Of a stretch of 64,000 bases of DNA, positions 8,223 to 16,084 are shown in pieces. The position numbers and the translations under genes are program-made. Numbering within the stretch: position 1 is the first letter of the stretch; each line of letters begins with the position of its first letter. A model generated the notes under the pieces. The model searched no databases. It worked only from the letters and a program-made list of their open reading frames with translations, and was not told the origin of the DNA. This DNA comes from Chitinophaga polysaccharea (GTDB lineage Bacteria > Bacteroidota > Bacteroidia > Chitinophagales > Chitinophagaceae). The stretch is taken from assembly GCF_007829335.1 (NCBI RefSeq), contig NZ_VIWO01000007.1, positions 62,001 to 126,000 of the forward strand, written 5' to 3'.

Positions 8223-8761
8223 AATTCTTCTCCCAGCAATTCTATTACTTCTTTTTTCTTCCTGGGATGGCGGAGCAGGCGGTAGCCGGTTTTGACCAGC
8301 CAGAAAATGATCAACAGCATTAATAATATTACCAGCCAGGATCCGACTGCGGTACCCCGGTTATAATCTCCAGCTTCGCCCGGAGCCGCATTGAATGCAC
8401 TACTAAAACTTGCCGTATCGTCGAGGAATCCGATTTCTATCAGCACTAAAAACGCTGCCGCCAAAAAGCAGGCAACAGCCAATATAACTCTGACAGGAAA
8501 TGACAAGTTGCTTGCTGGCAGTAAAGCCCAGTGTTTCTTGGCTGCTTTATGCAAGCGCCAGGCAGCCACAAAAAGTAATCCCGATACACCGAGGAAAATA
8601 GTGCCCGCAATACCAAAGCCTACCGCGGTAACGGCATCGAATGATTCATACAGCAAGCGGCTAATGAGCACACTCACGATGCTGGCAGTGAGCAACAATC
8701 CCAATAGCAGACAGATGACCGCCAATATTGTTTTCAATACAGCCTTTAAACGATGGGACAT
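8219..8761 (-). CDS. Small integral membrane protein of unknown function
   Basis: 180 residues that I do not recognise. Four hydrophobic stretches stand out: about 8-32 (VLKTILAVICLLLGLLLTASIVSVL), 42-68, 88-108 and 137-157. A soluble loop of about 30 residues (FLDDTASFSSAFNAAPGEAGDYN) precedes the last one, and a basic tail (RHPRKKKEVIELLGEEF) probably faces the cytoplasm. It is downstream of holA on the same strand with a 30-base gap, so it may be the last gene of that transcript. Its stop overlaps the ribF stop by four bases, leaving no room for a terminator between the convergent genes. Confidence 0.75.
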   Translation of the reverse strand: MSHRLKAVLKTILAVICLLLGLLLTASIVSVLISRLLYESFDAVTAVGFGIAGTIFLGVSGLLFVAAWRLHKAAKKHWALLPASNLSFPVRVILAVACFLAAAFLVLIEIGFLDDTASFSSAFNAAPGEAGDYNRGTAVGSWLVILLMLLIIFWLVKTGYRLLRHPRKKKEVIELLGEEF

Positions 8762-8791
8762 ACAATATAGGTTATATAGCGATGATCACTA

Positions 8792-9787
8792 TCAGCTCAT
8801 CATTTTATACATTAATTCCTTCATCAGCTCTCCATCTTCTACCCCACTATCGTTAATGCCTATACTCCGCAGGTTATACTGATGCAACAGTAATATAGCT
8901 TTTTCGGTGCCATCGGGCCCATATTGCCTGGCTGCGTTCAGGTAATCTTTTACGAAGAAGGGATGTACGCCCAATGCGGCCGCTATTTCTTTTTCGCCTC
9001 CTTTTACACTGAATACCAGGTTTACTTTAGCAAAGAAATTATAGAGTGCCGGCAGGGTCATTTGGATGGGAGCAGCTTTGGGATTGGCGGCGAAATATGC
9101 GATAATCCGGAATACTTTGGCGGTATTCTTTTGCCCCAGCGCGTTTTGTAATTCAAATACGTTGTACTCTTTGCTGATCCCCACATATTTCTCGATATCG
9201 CTTTCATCAATTTTTTTCTGAGAGGGCAGGTTTACCAGCAGTTTATCGATTTCATTGGCAATACGGGACAAGTCGTTACCAATATGATCTACCAACAGGA
9301 TGGCTGCCTTTTGGGAAATAGCCAGTCCCCGGCTGTTTACATAGGATTCGACCCAGGTGGGGAGCTGGTTATCATATAATTTTTTGGTAGACAGGAGTAC
9401 GCCTTTTTCTTTTATAAGTTTGGCCATTTTACTGCGGCCATCGATTTTGCCTTGTTTATGTGCCACCACGAATATGGTGGATGTCAGGGGGTTATCGATA
9501 TAAGCTTCCAGTTTGAGTAAATCGCGCATGGCCTGGGCTTCTTTCAACAATACCACCTGGCGTTCAGCAAACATTGGATACCGGCGACAGGCATTTATAA
9601 CGGTGGTCCAATCCGTATCCTTTCCATAGAGCACAGTAAGGTTAAATCCCTGTTCCGATTCGGGCAACAATTCATGTTCAGCATATGCCGTTACCTGGTC
9701 GATAAAAAAATCTTCCTCTCCTTCCAGCCAGTAAAGTGATTTGAACTTGTGTTGTTTCCAATCTTTGATGATATCCTGGTAATCCAT
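8792..9787 (-). CDS. holA: DNA polymerase III subunit delta
   Basis: Clamp-loader subunit that opens the beta clamp. 331 residues beginning MDYQDIIKDWKQHKFKSLYWLEGEEDFFID, the typical opening of HolA (phe/tyr-leu-x-GEE-x-F). FNLTVLYGKDTDW follows, then a degenerate AAA+ core (RRYPMFAERQVVLLKEAQAM) and a C-terminal helical domain (SKEYNVFELQNALGQKNTAKVFRII, AAALGVHPFFVKDYLNAARQY). It starts 12 bases after the exonuclease gene ends, on the same strand, suggesting one operon of exonuclease, holA and the membrane protein. Confidence 0.93.
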   Translation of the reverse strand: MDYQDIIKDWKQHKFKSLYWLEGEEDFFIDQVTAYAEHELLPESEQGFNLTVLYGKDTDWTTVINACRRYPMFAERQVVLLKEAQAMRDLLKLEAYIDNPLTSTIFVVAHKQGKIDGRSKMAKLIKEKGVLLSTKKLYDNQLPTWVESYVNSRGLAISQKAAILLVDHIGNDLSRIANEIDKLLVNLPSQKKIDESDIEKYVGISKEYNVFELQNALGQKNTAKVFRIIAYFAANPKAAPIQMTLPALYNFFAKVNLVFSVKGGEKEIAAALGVHPFFVKDYLNAARQYGPDGTEKAILLLHQYNLRSIGINDSGVEDGELMKELMYKMMS

Positions 9788-9799
9788 TTGCTTTAGTTG

Positions 9800-10525
9800 C
9801 TATTTTACGATCACTACGTTTTCGGGCGACAATGCCGGCAGGCGTTTAAACTTGAGCAGCAGCCGGGCCACAGCCAGTACATCTTTCTGACAATAGGCGG
9901 CAATGCGTTCCAGGTCTTTCTGCTCCCAATATACCTTTCCGACCATGCTGCCGTCTATATCGTCTTTTGGTGTTTCAATCCCCATAACGGCCGTGAGGAG
10001 TTTCAGGGAAATATAGTGCTTAAAGTCGCCAAACCGCCACAGTTGCAGGGTATCCAGCATGGGAACTTCCCAGGGTTTGAACCCGTGCAGCTGTAAAGGC
10101 TGGGGCAAAGATAACTGATGAATAACACTCCTCCTGCAAATAAAAGGAATATCAAATTCTTTGATGTTATGCCCGGCAAACTGGAAGCGGGGGTGTTTTG
10201 CATAGAATTTATTGATCAATTCTAAAAATCCGCTTAGTACAACTGCTTCATCGTCATTATAAAACGATTTCAGGCGTAACTGGTACTGATTATTTTCCAC
10301 GCTGAAGAAGCCTACCGAAATGCAGACAATTTTCCCAAATTCGGCGTAGATGCCTGCCCGGTCGGCGTATGCTGTTTCCGGACTTGCGGATTCTGGCGCA
10401 GTTTTTGCAATTTTCTCACGCCACAGCTGTTGCATCTCATCCGATAGTTGTTCCATGGCGGATACAGCCGGCGTAGTTTCTATATCTAACAGTAGTAGCT
10501 GGTCTAACGCAATATTGGGAAGCAC
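9800..10525 (-). CDS. Predicted 3'-5' exonuclease (DNA polymerase B exonuclease-like)
   Basis: 241 residues with an RNase H-like DEDD exonuclease pattern: LLLLDIETTPA (Asp/Glu of Exo I) near 11-20, then FAGHNIKEFDIPFICRR (Exo II) and a terminal YCQKDVLAVARLLLKF (Exo III). This matches the family of stand-alone proteins related to the proofreading domain of family B polymerases. Its substrate is unknown. It is cotranscribed with holA by position (12-base gap). A gene with a -7-like TATTTTTG (10576-10583) starts divergently upstream. Confidence 0.8.
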   Translation of the reverse strand: MLPNIALDQLLLLDIETTPAVSAMEQLSDEMQQLWREKIAKTAPESASPETAYADRAGIYAEFGKIVCISVGFFSVENNQYQLRLKSFYNDDEAVVLSGFLELINKFYAKHPRFQFAGHNIKEFDIPFICRRSVIHQLSLPQPLQLHGFKPWEVPMLDTLQLWRFGDFKHYISLKLLTAVMGIETPKDDIDGSMVGKVYWEQKDLERIAAYCQKDVLAVARLLLKFKRLPALSPENVVIVK

Positions 10526-10631
10526 GATTGAAAAACTGTTTTATATCTGTTATTAATAAATAGGAATATAATAGCTATTTTTGAATGACGATTTTTAACC
10601 ATATAACAATTAAACATAAAACTCACAATTT

Positions 10632-11594
10632 ATGACGGAGAACACTTTTAACACCCCTGCACCGGGTTCACCCGGACCAGAAAAACCGAAAAGCCGCAAT
10701 GGGCTAATTTACGGTATTTTAATTGCAGCATTGGCTGGTACCTGGATATATATGTTATACGACAAGAATAAATCCAGCGAGCAAATCGTACAAAAAAACA
10801 CGCAGATAGATTCTATCTCTTCTTCCCGTGACGCTTTACAACAGGAATATAACGCAGCTAACGCGCGTCTGGATGACCTGATTTCTCAGAATACCCGGAT
10901 GGATAGCCTTGTTAAAACAAAAGATAAGGAAATACAGGATATGAAAGCCAGGATCTCCAGCATCCTGTCTAACAAAAACGCTACACAGGCCCAACTGGCA
11001 GAAGCCCGTCGCCTGATCGAACAGCTGAAGAGCAATATCGAAGGCTATCAGCAAACTATTGAGCGACTCGAAGGTGAAAAGATCGTATTGGCAGGAGAAA
11101 GGGATGTAGCCCGTAAAGAGCGTGACTCTGTATCCACTGTAAAGGATAGTCTTAACAAGAAAGTGGATCTGGGTTCTGTATTACACGCTTCCAACATCAA
11201 ATTGCAACCGGTACATGTAAAACACAATGGCAAGGAAATAGAAACCACTAAAGCCAAACGTGCCGACATGATGCGTGTTACTTTTGACCTGGATGACAAC
11301 CGTATTGCTCCTAGCGGCGACAAAGAAATCTTTGTAGCGATTACCGCACCTGATGGTTCACCACTGGCAGTAGAAGCACTGGGATCCGGTCGTTTCACCC
11401 TGGAAGACGGTACCGAAAAACTGTATACCGCCAAGAAAACAGTGGCTTATGTTACCGGTCAGAAACAATCTGTAAGCATGGATTGGAAACAAAATTCTGA
11501 TTTCAAACCAGGCGACTACGCAGTAGAAATCTATCACAATGGTTACAAAATAGGCCAGGGTAAAGTTACCCTCAGAAAAGGTGGCCTGTTTTAA
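10632..11594 (+). CDS. Membrane-anchored coiled-coil protein, function unknown
   Basis: 320 residues. A Pro-rich N-terminus (residues 1-23) precedes one transmembrane helix (about 25-43, LIYGILIAALAGTWIYMLY). A long heptad-rich coiled coil of roughly 130 residues follows (about 48-175, rich in Lys, Glu, Asp, Gln), then a compact C-terminal domain of about 130 residues (MMRVTFDLDDNRIAPSGDKE, ending YKIGQGKVTLRKGGLF) that looks beta-rich. The domain order suggests an inner-membrane anchor with a stalk and a periplasmic head. I cannot assign a function. It is a single gene with its own terminator; a -7-like TATTTTTG is at 10576-10583. Confidence 0.8.
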   Translation: MTENTFNTPAPGSPGPEKPKSRNGLIYGILIAALAGTWIYMLYDKNKSSEQIVQKNTQIDSISSSRDALQQEYNAANARLDDLISQNTRMDSLVKTKDKEIQDMKARISSILSNKNATQAQLAEARRLIEQLKSNIEGYQQTIERLEGEKIVLAGERDVARKERDSVSTVKDSLNKKVDLGSVLHASNIKLQPVHVKHNGKEIETTKAKRADMMRVTFDLDDNRIAPSGDKEIFVAITAPDGSPLAVEALGSGRFTLEDGTEKLYTAKKTVAYVTGQKQSVSMDWKQNSDFKPGDYAVEIYHNGYKIGQGKVTLRKGGLF

Positions 11595-11630
11595 ACTTAT
11601 CCACTACCAGTTATCTTATTCAGTTAAGAG

Positions 11631-11672
11631 TAAATGCCCAGGGCGCTGTTAGCCTCCTGGGCATTTACTTTT
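11631..11672 (+). terminator. Intrinsic terminator after the coiled-coil gene
   Basis: A 12-bp perfect stem TAAATGCCCAGG / CCTGGGCATTTA (11631-11642, 11656-11667) is followed by CTTTT. The AT-rich stretch from here to 11878 shows nothing else that I can support. Confidence 0.8.
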
Positions 11673-11878
11673 AACCATGTTTTCAGGGTATGTTATATTT
11701 TTTTACGGTTGTTCGCCTGATAGCTTTTTAGCTTATATTTACGTAGATACTATTCCATTTTTCTTTATTGTTGCTCCTTTTCACCGTCGAATAACTTTCT
11801 CCTTGATGTTTTTTTCACTTATCTAATTTGTTAATGATTAGTTATTGACAAAAAGATATATATAAAAATAAAATTAAA

Positions 11879-12061
11879 TTAACGTTCTTTGCTTTCATAA
11901 TTAGCCGGAGGCCACTGAGTTCCCAGACCAATGCTTGAGAAGAAGAATGTGACAGGGCAGATAAAACCTGCCAGTATTAACCCATGTTTCACAATATACC
12001 GTGACTGTTTGCAGTAGTTGAAAATATGCTGTAATTGTTCATCAGGTATGTTTCCCGGCAT
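11879..12061 (-). CDS. Possible small hydrophobic protein
   Basis: A 60-codon frame, MPGNIPDEQLQHIFNYCKQS, with one hydrophobic segment near residues 26-43 (LILAGFICPVTFFFSSIG) and a polar tail. I do not recognise it. In favour: it fills an otherwise empty AT-rich gap, it starts about 100 bases from the divergent response-regulator gene, and its composition is protein-like. Against: it is short and has no visible promoter. Treat as a candidate only. Confidence 0.35.
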   Translation of the reverse strand: MPGNIPDEQLQHIFNYCKQSRYIVKHGLILAGFICPVTFFFSSIGLGTQWPPANYESKER

Positions 12062-12157
12062 GGCACCCTATGTAGTGTAATTCTTCCTTCAACATCGTCT
12101 TTCTGTGCGCCTTTTGTTATTAACGGAAAAGATCAGAAGCCCAATTAAAATTGAAGC

Positions 12158-12550
12158 ATGGAAGACATGAATAAAATAGTGTACGTCGTAGATGATGATG
12201 AAATTTTTCATTTCATTATCAAAAAGATGTTGGGGGAGCAAAGCGATCTGGTAGTTACTTCTTTTCTTTGTGCAGAAGAAGCCCTGGAGCAGCTTTCCAA
12301 CAACCCTCCCTCCACTCTACCCTCCCTTATTATTCTTGATATGAATATGCAGCGAATGAATGGATGGGATTTTATTGAAGCTTACAGAGGTCTGAAAACC
12401 TCCCTCAAAAATAACATTCCGATTATCATGTGCTCCTCCTCTGTAGATGTCCGGGACATGCAGAAAGTACAACATACGCCGGAGCTGATGGCGTATATCA
12501 CCAAGCCACTGGATAAGAATAAACTGAAAGTAATAGAAGAATATTTATAG
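12158..12550 (+). CDS. Single-domain response regulator (CheY-like)
   Basis: 130 residues made only of a receiver domain. Visible landmarks are the acidic cluster VVDDDE near 10-15, the phospho-acceptor region LIILDMNMQRMNGWDF (Asp near 61), the conserved Ser in IIMCSSS and the Lys in ITKPLDK. There is no output domain, so it probably passes phosphate or signals by protein contact. The start used is the ATG at 12158; an ATG four codons in (MNKIVYVVDDD) is equally possible. No histidine kinase is adjacent. A strong terminator follows. Confidence 0.9.
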   Translation: MEDMNKIVYVVDDDEIFHFIIKKMLGEQSDLVVTSFLCAEEALEQLSNNPPSTLPSLIILDMNMQRMNGWDFIEAYRGLKTSLKNNIPIIMCSSSVDVRDMQKVQHTPELMAYITKPLDKNKLKVIEEYL

Positions 12551-12572
12551 GCCAGCATAACGCTGTAAAAAG

Positions 12573-12612
12573 AAATGACCAGAGCGGATATTACTCCCTT
12601 CTCTGGTCATTT
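12573..12612. terminator. Bidirectional terminator after the response regulator
   Basis: A perfect 12-bp inverted repeat AAATGACCAGAG / CTCTGGTCATTT (12573-12584, 12601-12612) lies between the convergent response-regulator and ABC-F genes. Confidence 0.85.
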
Positions 12613-12634
12613 TATTTATAGCTATTTCTATGAC

Positions 12635-14278
12635 TTAGGCCAATACTGCATTGCTGTACATTTCTTCACGCAATGCTTTTACGCGCTCATCTGCCAGGTA
12701 TTCATCGAAGGTCATCAGGCGATCGATGATGCCTTTAGGAGTGAGTTCGATGATGCGGTTAGCTACCGACTGCATGAAGGTATGGTCATGCGTAGTAAAC
12801 AGCACGATACCTTTATAGTTGATCATGCTTTCGTTGAAAGACTGGATAGATTCCAGGTCCAGGTGGTTGGTTGGTTCATCCAGGATCAACACGTTGGGGT
12901 CCTGCAGCATCATGCGGCTGGTCATGCAACGTACTTTTTCACCACCGCTCAAAACGGAAGTTTTCTTCATAATCTCATCTCCACCAAACAACATCTTACC
13001 CAGGAATCCGCGCAGGAACGGTTCATCCACATCGGTTATATGAGCCGGCACGTACTGGCGTAACCAATCCATCAGGTTCAGGTCCTTATTGGTGAAAAAC
13101 GCGGCGTTATCGTTGGGCAGGTAAGCGCTGGTAACGGTAGTCCCCCATTCAAACTTGCCACTATCAGGCTGTGCTTCGTTGTTGATAATTTCAAAGAAGG
13201 TAGTCAGCGCCAGGTGATCTTTAGACAGGAAGGCAATTTTATCCCCCTTATTAACAGAGAAAGTTACATCTGTAAAGAGCTTGCGGCCATCTACCAATTT
13301 TTCCAGTTTCTCTACGTTCAGGATCTGGTTACCTACTTCACGCTGTTGCTTGAAGATGATACCAGGATATTTACGGTTGGAAGGCTGGATATCTTCGATT
13401 ACCAGTTTCTCCAGGGCCTTCTTACGGGAAGTAGCCTGCTTACTTTTAGAAGCGTTGGCGCTAAAGCGGGCAATAAAGTCCATGAGGTCTTTACGCTTAT
13501 CTTCCATCTTCTTGTTCTTATCCGCAATCTGGCGGGCCATCAACTGGGAAGACTCATACCAGAAAGTATAGTTACCGCTGAAGATCTGGATCTTGGCGCG
13601 ATCCACATCGGCTACGTGCGTACAAACCGCATCGAGGAAGTGACGGTCGTGCGATACCACAATCACAATATTTTCGTAGTCAGCCAGGAAATTTTCCAGC
13701 CAGCCAATGGTTTCTACATCGAGGTCATTCGTGGGCTCATCGAGCAACAGGATATCGGGGTTACCAAACAGGGCCTGCGCCAGCAAAACGCGCACCTTCA
13801 TGCTACCGGCAATATCTTTCATCAGCATTTGCTGCATATCCTCTCTTACACCCAGGTCGCTCAACAGTACTCCTGCATCGCTTTCTGCGGTATAACCACC
13901 CATTTCTCCATATTCGGCTTCCAGTTCCCCCGCACGCATACCATCTTCCTCGGTAAAATCTTCTTTGGCATAGATAGCATCCCTTTCATGGGCTATCTCC
14001 CAAAGCTTCTTATTACCCATCAATACGGTATTCAGCACAGTCACCTCGTCAAATCCAAAGTGGTTCTGGGAGAGCACACTCATACGCTCTCCGGGAGTAA
14101 TTTCCACAGTACCTTTATTCGGTTCTATTTCACCGGACAATATCTTCAGAAAAGTAGACTTCCCTGCTCCATTGGCCCCAATCACACCATAACAGTTCCC
14201 TTTTGTGAAATTGAGGTTTACTTCGTCAAACAATACTCTCTTTCCAAAAGAGAGCGTTACGTTTTTAACACTGATCAT
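12635..14278 (-). CDS. ABC-F family ATP-binding protein (YbiT/EttA type)
   Basis: 547 residues with two ABC ATPase domains and no membrane domain. Domain 1 has Walker A GANGAGKST (about 34-42) and LLLDEPTNDLD. The linker between the domains (about 250-310) is Lys-rich with FSANASKSKQATSRKKALEKL, the P-site tRNA interaction motif region of ABC-F proteins. Domain 2 has the signature LSGGEKVR and LILDEPTNHLDLES; its Walker A is degenerate (LSKDHLALTTF). ABC-F proteins act on the ribosome as translation factors or give antibiotic resistance. The subtype looks like YbiT. A promoter with TACCTTTG is at 14304-14335. Confidence 0.93.
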   Translation of the reverse strand: MISVKNVTLSFGKRVLFDEVNLNFTKGNCYGVIGANGAGKSTFLKILSGEIEPNKGTVEITPGERMSVLSQNHFGFDEVTVLNTVLMGNKKLWEIAHERDAIYAKEDFTEEDGMRAGELEAEYGEMGGYTAESDAGVLLSDLGVREDMQQMLMKDIAGSMKVRVLLAQALFGNPDILLLDEPTNDLDVETIGWLENFLADYENIVIVVSHDRHFLDAVCTHVADVDRAKIQIFSGNYTFWYESSQLMARQIADKNKKMEDKRKDLMDFIARFSANASKSKQATSRKKALEKLVIEDIQPSNRKYPGIIFKQQREVGNQILNVEKLEKLVDGRKLFTDVTFSVNKGDKIAFLSKDHLALTTFFEIINNEAQPDSGKFEWGTTVTSAYLPNDNAAFFTNKDLNLMDWLRQYVPAHITDVDEPFLRGFLGKMLFGGDEIMKKTSVLSGGEKVRCMTSRMMLQDPNVLILDEPTNHLDLESIQSFNESMINYKGIVLFTTHDHTFMQSVANRIIELTPKGIIDRLMTFDEYLADERVKALREEMYSNAVLA

Positions 14279-14303
14279 GCTGGCTATGTAAATTTTGAAG
14301 CTG

Positions 14304-14335
14304 CAAAGGTACAGATTTTATGCCGGCTTTCCAAG
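14304..14335 (-). promoter_or_regulatory. Promoter for the ABC-F gene
   Basis: Minus strand: CTTG (14332-14335), 20 bases, TACCTTTG (14304-14311), about 25 bases ahead of the ATG. Confidence 0.6.
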
Positions 14336-14552
14336 CAGGATCAGCCTCTTACCTGTAAAGTATACCATCTTGATAATCATGTATTTCTCTATTTTTTGAA
14401 TCCTAAACCCCTCCTGGCCGTTCTGCTATTTCATGATTATTTAATGTATGGGGGTAGCCACCTCACTTCTTGATAATCAATTTCATAATACATACTTTAT
14501 CTGTACATATAGTCATTCGTGCGTATCTTTATCCCATAAACACATTTATCGC

Positions 14553-15215
14553 ATGACTGCATATAACCAGATATTTGAGAATAACAGGCGTTGGGTAGCT
14601 ACCAAGCTGGCTACAGATGCCGAGTTCTTCGAAAAAATGGCCGATACACAAACTCCTGATTACTTGTACATTGGTTGCAGCGACAGCCGCGTTCCTACCA
14701 ATGAAATTATGGGCCTGGAAGCAGGGGAAGTATTTGTACATCGCAACATCGCCAATCTGGTTCCCAACACCGATCTTAATGTGATGGGTGTTATCAATTA
14801 CGCGGTGGTACACCTGCAGGTAAAACACATCATTGTGTGCGGGCACTACAACTGCGGAGGCGTAAAAGCTGCCATGCAAGCAAAAGACCTGGGCATCCTC
14901 AATCCCTGGTTGCGGAATATCCGCGATGTATACCGCCTGCATATGGACGAACTCAACGCCATCGCTGGTGAACACGACCGTTATAACCGCCTGGTAGAGC
15001 TCAACACACAAGAGCAGTGCATTAACGTAATAAAAACCGCTGCTGTACAAAAATCATATGTAGCCAGGGGTTATCCTACTGTACACGGCTGGGTATACGA
15101 CCTGAAAAATGGTGCCCTGAAAGACCTGGAGATCGACTTTGAAGGCGTATTACATGAAATTCAAAAGATTTACGACTTAACAGGTTCCGGCCTGATGCAA
15201 AAAGACAACGAATAA
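14553..15215 (+). CDS. can: Beta-class carbonic anhydrase
   Basis: Interconverts CO2 and bicarbonate. Counting from the ATG at 14553 (MTAYNQIFENNRRWV, 220 residues), the zinc ligands are Cys42 with Asp44 and Arg46 in CSDSRVP, and His98 and Cys101 in GHYNCGG, a complete beta-CA site. The frame is open from 14448, but the 35 extra residues do not resemble the family, so the internal start is chosen. It ends two bases before murI, implying co-transcription. A TATCTTTA at 14524-14531 is a candidate -7 element. Confidence 0.95.
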   Translation: MTAYNQIFENNRRWVATKLATDAEFFEKMADTQTPDYLYIGCSDSRVPTNEIMGLEAGEVFVHRNIANLVPNTDLNVMGVINYAVVHLQVKHIIVCGHYNCGGVKAAMQAKDLGILNPWLRNIRDVYRLHMDELNAIAGEHDRYNRLVELNTQEQCINVIKTAAVQKSYVARGYPTVHGWVYDLKNGALKDLEIDFEGVLHEIQKIYDLTGSGLMQKDNE

Positions 15216-15217
15216 TC

Positions 15218-16033
15218 ATGGGTCCTATCGGCATATTCGATTCCGGCTACGGCGGCTTAACGGTGCTCAAAGAAATCGTAGCAGAACTTCCGGATTATGA
15301 TTACATCTACCTGGGAGATAATGCCCGCGCGCCCTATGGCAACCGCGGTTTTGATACTATACACGCCTATACGCTGGAATGCGTACAACAGTTGTTCAAC
15401 ATGGGGTGCCCCCTGGTGATACTGGCCTGCAATACAGCATCAGCAAAAGCCTTACGCACCATCCAGCAAAAAGACCTTCCCAACATAGCTCCCGACAACC
15501 GCGTGCTGGGCGTTATTCGTCCTACTACAGAAATGGTAGGCACGATCACGCAAACTGGGGAAGTGGGTATACTCGCGACCAACGGTACCGTTAATTCCGA
15601 ATCTTACCCGATAGAAATTCACAAGTTCTTTCCACATGTGAAAACCTATCAGCTGGCCTGCCCCATGTGGGTGCCGCTGATTGAAAATGACGAGCATGAA
15701 AGTGAAGGAGCAGATTATTTCGTGAAAGAATACCTGGGCAAGATACTGTCGCTTTCTTCAGATATTGATACGTTGGTATTGGGTTGTACGCATTACCCGT
15801 TGCTGATGAAAAAAATTAAACAGTTTTTGCCGGGGGGCGTCACGGTATTATCGCAGGGAAAGATTGTGGCACATAGCCTGAAAGATTACCTGAAACGGCA
15901 TCCTGAGATGGAAAGCCGCCTGCAAAAAGGCCAGCATCGCACCTTCTACACCACCGATGATCCGGCCATTTTCGATAAAATGGCGGAAATATTTTTCGGT
16001 AAAAGCGTTACGTCCAAGAAGTTAGTGTTATAA
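15218..16033 (+). CDS. murI: Glutamate racemase
   Basis: Makes D-glutamate for peptidoglycan precursors. 271 residues, MGPIGIFDSGYGGLTVLKEI, with the phosphate-loop DSGYGG at 8-13. The two catalytic cysteines are Cys71 in ILACNTASAKAL and Cys190 in VLGCTHYPLL. LGDNARAPYGNRG is also typical. All catalytic residues are present and the length is normal. It follows the carbonic anhydrase by two bases and is closed by a strong terminator, so the two genes form a short operon. Confidence 0.96.
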   Translation: MGPIGIFDSGYGGLTVLKEIVAELPDYDYIYLGDNARAPYGNRGFDTIHAYTLECVQQLFNMGCPLVILACNTASAKALRTIQQKDLPNIAPDNRVLGVIRPTTEMVGTITQTGEVGILATNGTVNSESYPIEIHKFFPHVKTYQLACPMWVPLIENDEHESEGADYFVKEYLGKILSLSSDIDTLVLGCTHYPLLMKKIKQFLPGGVTVLSQGKIVAHSLKDYLKRHPEMESRLQKGQHRTFYTTDDPAIFDKMAEIFFGKSVTSKKLVL

Positions 16034-16036
16034 AAA

Positions 16037-16080
16037 AACCGGGGAGATGAATTACTCAAGAATTATTCATCTCCCCGGTT
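16037..16080. terminator. Bidirectional terminator after murI
   Basis: A 16-bp perfect stem AACCGGGGAGATGAAT / ATTCATCTCCCCGGTT (16037-16052, 16065-16080) lies between the convergent murI and peptidase genes. Confidence 0.88.
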
Positions 16081-16084
16081 GTGA

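Noticed and set aside
13214..14473. 419-codon open frame on the plus strand
   Set aside because: Entirely antisense to the ABC-F gene, whose domain motifs are complete; the composition (His, Phe, Tyr-rich, no domain) is that of a shadow frame.
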